Shown: positions 16,854 to 24,309 of the stretch, piece by piece
How positions within the stretch are numbered: position 1 is the stretch's first letter
How the letters are laid out: every line of letters starts with the position of its first letter
Assembly (NCBI GenBank): GCA_016218725.1
Contig: JACRDB010000149.1
Coordinates: 1 to 64,000, forward strand
DNA: 64,000 nucleotides
Direction: 5' to 3'
Source: Deltaproteobacteria bacterium
Lineage (GTDB): Bacteria; Myxococcota_A; Polyangia; Polyangiales; Ga0077539
Position numbers and translations under genes: made by a program
The notes under the pieces: generated by a model
What the model was told of the DNA's origin: nothing
What the model saw: only the letters and a program-made list of their open reading frames with translations
Database searches by the model: none

Positions 16854-18207
16854 GCGGACGTACCTGTCCATCGCCGGGACCCTGTCTGAGGTTCCCGTTG
16901 GATCGAGCGCGACGATGCCGGTCGTCGAGATCCAGTTCCGCAGGGTGGGCACGGAGGTGTGCCGACGGGAGGTGACCCTGCGGCGGGATGCGACGACAGG
17001 TTCCTTCACAGGCGAGATCGATCTGGAGCGAGCGACGCCAGGTGTGGCCTGCCCCCCGGACCTGTTTGATGGACGCAACGTCGAAGCGCGTGCGCTGATC
17101 GCTGGCATGGAGATCGCACCCTATACTGCGATCAACCCGGTGCCTTATGCGTTCTTCGCGATGTCGGCGGGGTCGGCTAACTTGGCGGTGCGAGCCGCCG
17201 TAACAAATCAATACGACACGCCGGACTGCCCGGTGGGGTATGAGCGCACGAGCGATGCTGCAACACCCAGTGGTCGGTGGTTGTGTCGCCGGGGAATGGA
17301 CGAGGTGGTTCGTGTCGGTGATGGCGCCAGCGCATTCTGGATCGATCGCTACGAGGCGACGGTGTGGCGCGACCGAGAGGGGCGTTTGGGTCTTCCAGAA
17401 GCGCCCCTGACTCCCTATGGTGCTCGCGAGGATAACTACGATCGTGGCTTTCCGGATAATGGCCAGTGGTCGCGGCCGAGAATCCCTGGGGTCCCGGGAC
17501 GGCTGCTATTTGCCGTTAGTCGGCGGGATGTACAACCTAGTCGGTTCATCACCTGGTTTCAGGCGAACGAGGCATGTGCCGCGAGCGGCAAGCGACTGCC
17601 GACGGGCGCCGAGTGGCTGCGTGCTGCCCAGGGAACGCCAGACCCAGGCACCACTGATGGGTCGAATGGACGCTGCCGCACCGGAATGGGTGGTGGCTTC
17701 GGTGCCGCTCCTCGCACGACGAGTTCAGCGACCGGGGTGTATTCTCTCACAGAGGAGAACTTGTCATGTAAGAGCGAATGGGGAGCAGAGGACATGATCG
17801 GCAATGTCCAAGAGTGGACCGCCGACTGGCATGCGGGTCTTGGACGGGCGGATTTTGGTACCGAACCTGGCATTATTGGAGGTTGTGTGGCTTGTGGGGC
17901 CCCCCTCGCCATACCGGAGGCACACCGGGGGATGCCGCAATGGCCTCGCGATTCGAACAACCCTGCAAGGAACTCTGGATGGCCCACTTTTGTGGCGCTC
18001 TATCCGTACGATCGGGATTCGACAAACAACATCAATTCTGCGGCTCACTCTGGTGACGGAACGACACGATTCGGAATCCCCTCTGCCGAGGTTCGTGGTG
18101 GTGCCGTGAGCGGAGGAAATGGAGCTGGCATCTGGTCTCTCGACTTGAGCAATGCTCCTTCGTTCCAGGCTGATGATGTGGGCTTCCGCTGCGTGATCCC
18201 GCGGTGA
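16726..18207 (+). CDS. FGE-like Tat-signal protein E
   Basis: This 493-residue protein, the longest of the set, is followed by recD2 at the end of the array. It begins MITRREFLLRTLLATLLATA, a twin-arginine signal almost the same as FGE-C. The linker (EGEPGRPRTYLSIAG) is its own type. The FGE-like domain contains FWIDRYEA, WFQANEACAASGKRLPTG, DMIGNVQEWT and VGFRCVIPR, with extra loops around 17640-17760 and 17860-18030. Catalytic FGE cysteines are absent. The start has GGGAGCACGTCC upstream, as in FGE-C. Confidence 0.82.
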   Translation: MITRREFLLRTLLATLLATATFCVAAFVTIRTALAREGEPGRPRTYLSIAGTLSEVPVGSSATMPVVEIQFRRVGTEVCRREVTLRRDATTGSFTGEIDLERATPGVACPPDLFDGRNVEARALIAGMEIAPYTAINPVPYAFFAMSAGSANLAVRAAVTNQYDTPDCPVGYERTSDAATPSGRWLCRRGMDEVVRVGDGASAFWIDRYEATVWRDREGRLGLPEAPLTPYGAREDNYDRGFPDNGQWSRPRIPGVPGRLLFAVSRRDVQPSRFITWFQANEACAASGKRLPTGAEWLRAAQGTPDPGTTDGSNGRCRTGMGGGFGAAPRTTSSATGVYSLTEENLSCKSEWGAEDMIGNVQEWTADWHAGLGRADFGTEPGIIGGCVACGAPLAIPEAHRGMPQWPRDSNNPARNSGWPTFVALYPYDRDSTNNINSAAHSGDGTTRFGIPSAEVRGGAVSGGNGAGIWSLDLSNAPSFQADDVGFRCVIPR

Positions 18208-18228
18208 CCATACGGAGCCCACGCCGCC

Positions 18229-20445
18229 TCACCGCCTCGCGGCCACCCGGAGCCGTTCCTCCAGCCGCTCGCGCAGGGCGCCGTGGCGCTCGCTCACCCG
18301 CTCGGTGCTCGCCGCCAGACGCACGGCCCTCTCGCTGCCAACAAGCACCACCAGGCGCCTCGCGCGGGTGATCGCCGTGTACAAGAGCGAGCGGTTGAGC
18401 AGCATGTAGTGGGATGTGTGGAGACCTACCACCACGGCGTCATACTCGGAGCCCTGGGCTTTGTGCGTGGTGCTGGCGAAGGCCAGGTAGAGGGCGTCGG
18501 CCTGGGGGCCGGTGAACACCACGTCGCGGCCGTCGATGCGGACCTTGACGGTCTTGTCGTCCACGCTGACCACGATGCCTACGTCGCCGTTCCAGACGTC
18601 GAGGTCGTAGTTGTTCTTGTGCTGCATGACCTTGTCGCCGGGGGAGAAGCCCCTTCGGCCGCGGGCCACGCCGGGGTTCAGGGCGCTCTGCAGGGCGAGG
18701 TTCAGGGCCTGGGCCCCCAGGGGCCCCCGGTGCGTGGGCACCAGCACCTGCACGTCCCTCAAGGGGTCGAGGCCAAAGGCCCTGGGGAGGCGCCCGGCCA
18801 CGGTCTGCACCAGGAGCTCCTGGGCGCGCTCGGCGTCGTCGCATTTGAGCCAGAAGAGCTCTCCGTCCGGGGGGACGGGCGGGTCCCCGGGCTGGAGGGG
18901 CTGCCTCGGGGCGCTGGAGCGCGGCACGGTCCCGCGCAGGACATCATACGCAGCGCGCACGATGGCGCTCTGGGCGGCTTGACGGAACACCTCCCGGAGG
19001 CGCACCGCGTGGACCTCGGGGCATGCCAGGAGGTCCGAGAGAACGGTCCCCGGGCCCACCGGCGGGAGCTGGTCGGCGTCGCCCACGAACACCGCCCGGG
19101 CGCCCGGAGGGAGGGCCTCCAGGAGCGCCTGGGCGAGCTGGATGTCCACCATGGAGGCCTCGTCCACGAGGACCAGGTCCGCGTCCAGGGTGGCGTCCGC
19201 GTCGCGCAGGAAGCGCTGTAGGCGCGGGTCCCAGGCCAGGAGCCGGTGCAGCGTGCTGGCCTCGTGGCCGGTGGCCTCGGAGAGGCGCTTGGCGGCCCGG
19301 CCCGTGGGGGCGGCCAGGGCGATCTTGTGGCCTGCGGATTTGTGGAGGGCCACCACGGCGCGCACGGTGGTGGTCTTGCCGGTGCCCGGTCCGCCGGTGA
19401 GCACCACCAGGCCGTGGTCCATGGTGGCCCTCACGGCCTCGCGCTGGGTGCCCGAGAGCGCGTCGAGGGCGCGGGAGACCTCCGGGGACCAGAGGTACCT
19501 CGGGTCCATGGGTCTCACCGGGCGCAGCACCAGGGAGGCCACCCGCTCGCCCACGGCGACCTCGGCGCGGTAGAGGGGCGGAGGGTAGATCAACGCGCGG
19601 TCCCGGATGACGTTCCCGTTGTCGGTCAAGCGCTCCAGGGCTTCCAGGAGGAGCGGTCTCTCCACGCCGAACTCGTGGGCGTTGACGGCGAGCTCCTCCG
19701 GGGGCGCGCCGGTGTGGCCGTCGTCCACGGCCTGGAGGAGGAGGTAGAGCGCGCATGCGGCGATGCGCCTGGGGTCTTCATCGCGGATGCCCACGGCGCG
19801 GCCGACGCGATCCGCGGTGAGGAACCCGATGCCGGCGATCTCCTCGGCGAGGCGGTAGGGGTTCTCGCGCAGGACCTGGGTGGTGTCCCCGCCGAAGCGC
19901 TCCCAGACCTTGCGGGCCAGGGCGGGGCCCACGCCCAGGGCCTGCATGAAGGCCTTGGACTCGACCTCGGCCCGCCGGGCGCGGAAGGCCTCTTGAATGC
20001 GCTCGGCGCGGGCCTTTCCAATGCCAGGAACCTCTTTCAGGCGCTGCGGGTGGTCGGCGATCACGTCCAGGGTGGACGTCCCAAAGCGGTCCACGATGCG
20101 CCCGGACAGCGTGGCCCCGATGTCCGGGACAAAGCCCGACCCGAGGAGCCTGCGGATCCCGTCGGGCGTGGTGGGCAGCTCCGGCACCACGGCCTGGGCC
20201 CGGAGCTGCTTGCCGTGGGTGCCGTGCTCCTCCCAGGTGCCCGTCACCCTCACGGGCTCCCCCGCGTTCACCGGCCCCAGCGGGCCCACCACCGTGAGCT
20301 CCTGGCCGTCCACGGTGAGGAAGCGCACCACGGAGAAGCTCTGGTCGTCGTTGCGGAAGGTCACCGTACGCACCAGGCCCCGCACCGTCACCATCCCGGT
20401 GGGCGTCGGCTCCGGCGTGAGCTGTCCTTGGGTGGGTTCTCCCAC
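18229..20445 (-). CDS. recD2: RecD2-type ATP-dependent DNA helicase
   Basis: This 738-residue superfamily 1B helicase unwinds DNA 5' to 3' in repair or recombination without RecBC. Seen: an N-terminal OB-like segment (VRGLVRTVTFRNDDQSFSVV), helix-hairpin-helix repeats (KEVPGIGKARAERI), Walker A GGPGTGKTTT, Walker B LVDEASMVD, GDADQLPPV, and the C-terminal SF1 motifs (FASTTHKAQGSEYDAVVV, YTAITRARRLV). The start is GTG 20445; ATG 20394, 17 codons later, is an alternative. It is convergent with FGE-E and ends the FGE array. Confidence 0.92.
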   Translation of the reverse strand: MGEPTQGQLTPEPTPTGMVTVRGLVRTVTFRNDDQSFSVVRFLTVDGQELTVVGPLGPVNAGEPVRVTGTWEEHGTHGKQLRAQAVVPELPTTPDGIRRLLGSGFVPDIGATLSGRIVDRFGTSTLDVIADHPQRLKEVPGIGKARAERIQEAFRARRAEVESKAFMQALGVGPALARKVWERFGGDTTQVLRENPYRLAEEIAGIGFLTADRVGRAVGIRDEDPRRIAACALYLLLQAVDDGHTGAPPEELAVNAHEFGVERPLLLEALERLTDNGNVIRDRALIYPPPLYRAEVAVGERVASLVLRPVRPMDPRYLWSPEVSRALDALSGTQREAVRATMDHGLVVLTGGPGTGKTTTVRAVVALHKSAGHKIALAAPTGRAAKRLSEATGHEASTLHRLLAWDPRLQRFLRDADATLDADLVLVDEASMVDIQLAQALLEALPPGARAVFVGDADQLPPVGPGTVLSDLLACPEVHAVRLREVFRQAAQSAIVRAAYDVLRGTVPRSSAPRQPLQPGDPPVPPDGELFWLKCDDAERAQELLVQTVAGRLPRAFGLDPLRDVQVLVPTHRGPLGAQALNLALQSALNPGVARGRRGFSPGDKVMQHKNNYDLDVWNGDVGIVVSVDDKTVKVRIDGRDVVFTGPQADALYLAFASTTHKAQGSEYDAVVVGLHTSHYMLLNRSLLYTAITRARRLVVLVGSERAVRLAASTERVSERHGALRERLEERLRVAARR

Positions 20446-20574
20446 GGGCCCAGTGTGAACCCGAAGGCACGCCCGAGGCCAGCCACCGACGGATTCCCGT
20501 TGGACATATTCTGTCAATCGTGGGGGAGGGCGCTTGCGGCGGGGGAGGGCGGGGGGCAGACTCCGGGTTCTTTC

Positions 20575-21333
20575 ATGCGCGTTTTGGTGCTTCTCGGGGT
20601 GATCGCCGCGGTGGGGTGCGAGGGGAGTACGGGGACGCTCCCTCCGGGGCCTGACGCCGCGGTGGACGCGGCGCAGGACGTGGGGTCGTCGGAGGCGGCG
20701 GCGGACACGGGGGGGAGCGCGGACACGGGGACGCTGGTGAGGGACGCGGAGCTGGCGGACTCGGGGTGTCCCGCGCCGCGGAGGCTGACGCTGGCGGACG
20801 TGCCTCGGGGCTACCTCCCGGCGATCCCGACGATGCTCCTGCGGAATGTTGACGGAGACACGGCGCAGTTCGGCGTGCCCGTGCGCGGGAACATCACCTT
20901 GCGGTTCCTCTTTGTGAACACGGAGGAGTCGCACGGGGCGGAGACCACGGCGTTTGGCGTGGCGACGGCGGAGGTGGTGGCGCGGTACCTGGCGGCGGCG
21001 CGGGAGCTGGTGATCGTGCCGAGGCAGAACACGCCGGGGTCTAGCGAGCCGGACCTGGACCCGTACATGCGCTGGCTGGGGCTGGTGTTCGCGGACGGGG
21101 AGCTCCTCCAGGTGAGGCTGGTGCGGGAGGGGCTGAGCGCATACTACACGGAGTTCGGGTGCGCGCCGGAGCCCGTGCACACGGCGATGGTGCATGCGGA
21201 GGCGGAGGCGCGGGCCAACCGCCGGGGCATCTGGGCGCCGGGGCACCCGACCAACTACCAGGAGGTCCTCCGTCGGTGGCTCGGGCGATCGACGTGCAGG
21301 CCCAACCCGTACACGGGGCCGTACTGTCGGTGA
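20575..21333 (+). CDS. Lipoprotein with staphylococcal-nuclease-like domain
   Basis: This 252-residue lipoprotein has signal MRVLVLLGVIAAVGC (lipobox AVGC), then an Ala/Asp linker of about 45 residues. The nuclease-like domain has VDGDTAQF, LRFLFVNTEESH, YMRWLGLVFADGELLQVRLVREGLSAYY-type segments and ends ARANRRGIWAP. These match the SNase (thermonuclease) fold, which hydrolyses DNA or RNA with calcium. In the family's Arg-Asp/Glu-Arg catalytic set, the first Arg (LRFLFVN) and the Glu (EES) are plausible. It probably degrades extracellular nucleic acid at the outer membrane. It is divergent from recD2. Confidence 0.8.
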   Translation: MRVLVLLGVIAAVGCEGSTGTLPPGPDAAVDAAQDVGSSEAAADTGGSADTGTLVRDAELADSGCPAPRRLTLADVPRGYLPAIPTMLLRNVDGDTAQFGVPVRGNITLRFLFVNTEESHGAETTAFGVATAEVVARYLAAARELVIVPRQNTPGSSEPDLDPYMRWLGLVFADGELLQVRLVREGLSAYYTEFGCAPEPVHTAMVHAEAEARANRRGIWAPGHPTNYQEVLRRWLGRSTCRPNPYTGPYCR

Positions 21334-21466
21334 GGTGAGGCGTCCCGCTGTCACGGTCACGGGAGCGGCACCTTCTCTTTCGATGTTGGGCTCTCGCCAG
21401 GTCCTGGCGAGGACGTCCCTGTCGGCTCCTGCGGTGGCTACACCGCGTACCCACGAAGCAGGCCGC

Positions 21467-22549
21467 CTACCAGCTCCTGGAGAGCCCCACCCCCAGGGAG
21501 AGCGAGGGCCCCTCCAGGCCACTCACCTGCTGCCCCGAGGAGGAGATTCTCACCCCCCGGACCGTCTGCCCCACGGTGAGCTCCAGCACCGCGCTCCAAC
21601 GCGATGACAGCGCAGACCGGAGCGTCGCCGCCCCGCCCACCAGGAGCACCGGAGAGTTCCCCGAGAGGGCGCGCACCGTGGGGGCCCCGCCCTCGGTGAC
21701 CTCCGCGAGGCGCCCCTGGACCCAGGCCCAGCCGAGCTCCACCCTCGGCCCCAGCGAGAGCCCGAGGGCCTCGCTGCCCGTCACGAGCTGCAGCGACGCC
21801 CCGAGCGACACCAGCACCACGTCGATCTCGCCGCTGCGGTCAAAGGCCAGCCCATAGGCGCCGCCCAGGTCCGCCCGGAGGACCAGCGGGAGGCGGTCCC
21901 AGAGCCTCCGGGTCGCGGAGGCCCGGGCGCCCAGGACAGCACCGCTCTGCCCGGGGAACACCAGCGCCTCCAGGGCCCCGGAAGCCCGCCAGCGCTGGGG
22001 CTCCTCGGCGCGCGGAGGGCTCGGGCCCGACACCTCCCGCACCGCGGGGGCCAGCCTGAGGAGCATCGCCCGACGTACCGCCGGAGGCACCGCCGACGGC
22101 GCCACGGGGCTGTCCGGGAGCCCCAGCTCGGCCCAGCTCGCCCGGAGGAGCTCCGCCGCCGCCAGGGCCACCGCCCGGGGCCTCGCGGAGGTCGGCAGGT
22201 CCTCCAGGGAGAGCGTCCTGCGCACGCTCTTGTGCGTGAGGAGGTCGTCCACCGTGAGCTGCACCTCGGTGAGGTCCGGCCGACACGACGGGGCGTCCAC
22301 CCGGACCACGGCCATGGTCCCGGGCGCCTCCGGGGCCGGGGCGATGTCCACCGCGTCCACTCCGTCCGTGTGCAGCTCCGAGGCCAGGAGCGTGAGCCAG
22401 CCGCGGCCGTCAAAGGGCCCCTCGGTGCACGCCGGAGGCTCGATGCGCACCCGCGTGGGCACGCCCTGGCCTCGGGCCTCGCCCGCGCAGAGCACCGCCC
22501 CAAGGAGCGCCAGGGCCCCCAGCGCGAGGTGGTTATCTATTCGCTCCAT
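21467..22549 (-). CDS. Exported protein of the ECF/FecR operon, probably outer membrane
   Basis: This 360-residue protein has a signal peptide ending near GEARGQG. The N-terminal half resembles a small periplasmic domain (RIEPPACTEGPFDGRGWLTLLASEL). The C-terminal half shows alternating beta-strand patterns rich in Gly/Leu/Ser (GALEALVFPGQSGAVLGARA, LSLGVGLSRSW) with a terminal aromatic residue, suggesting a beta-barrel. It overlaps the FecR-like gene by 13 bases. No specific function is recognised. Confidence 0.65.
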   Translation of the reverse strand: MERIDNHLALGALALLGAVLCAGEARGQGVPTRVRIEPPACTEGPFDGRGWLTLLASELHTDGVDAVDIAPAPEAPGTMAVVRVDAPSCRPDLTEVQLTVDDLLTHKSVRRTLSLEDLPTSARPRAVALAAAELLRASWAELGLPDSPVAPSAVPPAVRRAMLLRLAPAVREVSGPSPPRAEEPQRWRASGALEALVFPGQSGAVLGARASATRRLWDRLPLVLRADLGGAYGLAFDRSGEIDVVLVSLGASLQLVTGSEALGLSLGPRVELGWAWVQGRLAEVTEGGAPTVRALSGNSPVLLVGGAATLRSALSSRWSAVLELTVGQTVRGVRISSSGQQVSGLEGPSLSLGVGLSRSW

Positions 22550-23610
22550 CGCCGCAGGTCACCCACCCGGCGACCATGCGGGAAGCGCGCCAGGCACTCC
22601 CGGGCGGCCCTTCGCGCGCCGGCTTCATCTCCGGTTTGAGCTAGGGCCTGCACCCTCCGGACCCGGAGGTCCTCTTCGAGGTCCCTCGGGACCCCAAGAG
22701 AGAGCGCCGTGGCGAAGCTCCGGGCGGCCCCCCGAGGGTCCCCGAGGCGCTCGGCCTGGAGGCGCCCCAGGGTGAAGGCCACCACCGGGGTCTGGGCGTC
22801 CGTCGGCCGCCGCGCCAGGAAGCGCTGGTAGAGGGCCGCCGCGGCCGGGTAGCGCCGGGCCTCGCGGGCCGCCTCGGCCTGCGCCAACAGGTCCTCCGGA
22901 GCCCCCTCCCGCGCCAGCGCACCGCGCCGCGGCGCCCTCGGCGTTGTCTCCAACGGCACCGCAACCACTGGCTCCGGCAATGGAACCACCCGCTCTGTCA
23001 CGACCGCGGCCATCGCCACGGCCGCGGGGGCGGGCGCCCGGACCACCAGAACCTCTCCGGCGCCGAGAGCGAGGCGCCCCGAGGGCACCGTCGGGCCCTC
23101 GACGGTGACGCGCCCATGCCACACCCGCACCGAGAGGCCACCCTCGGAGCGCTCCAGCGTGAACGATGTGCCGGTCACGCGCACCGTGGCCACCCCACAC
23201 GCGACGCTCCAGCGCCGCGGGCCGCCGGGCGTCACGTCATAGCGCGCGGTCCCCGAGAGGAGCATGGACGCAAACTGGCTCCCGCTGTTGCCCGACGGCA
23301 CCCAGCGCGCCCCGGCCGAGAGAGTCACCCGGGACCGATCGTCCAGGGTGAGCACCCGCCCGTCGGGTCCCGCCGTCACCGCCACCACAGACCCACCTCC
23401 CTGGAGATGTAGGGGTCCAGGGGTTGATGTAGGTAAACGTAGGATAAATAGCGCCAGGGCGACGCCCAGGGCACCCCCTGCGAGCCAGGCGCGGCTTTGC
23501 CAACGGAGGGACTGCCGCCGGCGCTCGATCTGGGGCCACAGGGGTGCCAGGGAGGCGTCGGTGAAGGGCTCCTGGAGGGCGCGGCGCAGGGGGTTTGGAA
23601 GGGCGGTCAT
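22537..23610 (-). CDS. FecR-like protein with C-terminal TPR repeats
   Basis: This 357-residue protein has one membrane helix (AWLAGGALGVALALFILRL, about residues 35-54) and a FecR-like beta domain (GVATVRVTGTSFTLERSEGG, LSVRVWHGRVTVEG). TPR-like helices follow (ARRYPAAAALYQRFLARRP, RGAARSFATALSLG). FecR proteins regulate a partner ECF sigma factor across the inner membrane. The start at 23610 is chosen by ATGA overlap with the sigma factor stop. Confidence 0.75.
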   Translation of the reverse strand: MTALPNPLRRALQEPFTDASLAPLWPQIERRRQSLRWQSRAWLAGGALGVALALFILRLPTSTPGPLHLQGGGSVVAVTAGPDGRVLTLDDRSRVTLSAGARWVPSGNSGSQFASMLLSGTARYDVTPGGPRRWSVACGVATVRVTGTSFTLERSEGGLSVRVWHGRVTVEGPTVPSGRLALGAGEVLVVRAPAPAAVAMAAVVTERVVPLPEPVVAVPLETTPRAPRRGALAREGAPEDLLAQAEAAREARRYPAAAALYQRFLARRPTDAQTPVVAFTLGRLQAERLGDPRGAARSFATALSLGVPRDLEEDLRVRRVQALAQTGDEAGARRAARECLARFPHGRRVGDLRRWSE

Positions 23611-24227
23611 CGCGGGGCCTCCAGGCGTGGGGAGCGCTCCAGGGTGCGGTCGAGGCGGGCCTCCACGGCGGCCACGCGGCGCTTGACGGTGGCCAGGGAG
23701 CAGCCACAGACCTCGGCGACGGCCTCCAGGGTCTCGCCCTCGACGCGGTGGAGCGTCCAGGCCACGCGCTCCCCGGCGGGGCGCCTGGAGAGCACCGCTT
23801 CGATCTGCCCGAGGGCCTCGCGGCACTCCGGGGAGCTGTCCGTGGCGGCGAGGGTGTCCAGGCCGCGGTCCGGGTGGGGCCCTTCGAGGCCGAGCCAGCG
23901 CAGGAGGCGCCGGCGCCGTAGGCGGCGCTGGGCCTGGCGCACGGCGATGCGGGCGAGCCAGGGCTTGAGGGCGCTCGGGTCGCGCAGCTCGTGCAGGTGC
24001 TCCAGGGCCTGGGCGAAGGTGTCCTGGGTGATGTCCTCGGCGTCGGCGCGGGCGCCGCAGAGCCTTGCGGCGAGGTTCCCGATGAAGCGAGCGTGGCGGC
24101 GGTAGATCATGGCCTCGGCCTGGTGGTCGCCGCGGAGGGCGCGGGCGACCAGGGGAGCGTCGTCACGGTCATCGGTGTCCGGGCACGGGGTGTCCGTGGC
24201 CAGGGGCACCGCAAGGACGGAAGTCAC
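23607..24227 (-). CDS. ECF-type RNA polymerase sigma factor
   Basis: This 206-residue protein has sigma region 2 (AEAMIYRRHARFIGNLAARL, ADAEDITQDTFAQALEHL) and region 4 with a helix-turn-helix (TLEAVAEVCGCSLATVKRRV). It should direct polymerase to its own regulon. GTG 24227 is the first plausible start. The stop overlaps the FecR-like gene by 4 bases, giving a sigma/FecR/exported-protein operon. The likely control region upstream contains a strong dyad (24254-24282). Confidence 0.85.
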   Translation of the reverse strand: MTSVLAVPLATDTPCPDTDDRDDAPLVARALRGDHQAEAMIYRRHARFIGNLAARLCGARADAEDITQDTFAQALEHLHELRDPSALKPWLARIAVRQAQRRLRRRRLLRWLGLEGPHPDRGLDTLAATDSSPECREALGQIEAVLSRRPAGERVAWTLHRVEGETLEAVAEVCGCSLATVKRRVAAVEARLDRTLERSPRLEAPR

Positions 24228-24253
24228 ATGGTCAAGATCCCACAGGCCCACAA

Positions 24254-24282
24254 ACCGGCTCAGGAAAAATATCTGAGCCGGT
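24254..24282. promoter_or_regulatory. 10-bp inverted repeat between sigma factor and lipoprotein genes
   Basis: ACCGGCTCAG and CTGAGCCGGT are perfect 10-base arms around a 9-base A/T-rich centre (GAAAAATAT). The dyad sits 27 bp before the sigma gene and 28 bp before the divergent lipoprotein gene, so a shared operator is plausible. Neither gene reads into it as a terminator. Confidence 0.5.
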
Positions 24283-24309
24283 CTCGAGGTTCTGGGGCTC
24301 TGGACGGGC

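Noticed and set aside
2401..18207. Reading the array proteins as active formylglycine-generating enzymes
   Set aside because: The C-terminal Cys pair needed for catalysis is missing in every copy and no sulfatase gene is in the window.
9198..18207. A complete diversity-generating retroelement
   Set aside because: No reverse transcriptase or template repeat is seen, and copies differ at many non-adenine positions, so adenine mutagenesis from one template does not explain them.
20489..20517. TTGACA hexamer as a promoter of recD2
   Set aside because: A perfect -35 is present on the minus strand but no acceptable -10 lies at 16-18 bp.
19246..20574. Upstream extension of the plus-strand frame holding the nuclease-domain lipoprotein
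   Set aside because: That part is antisense to recD2; the lipoprotein signal peptide at 20575 defines the true start.
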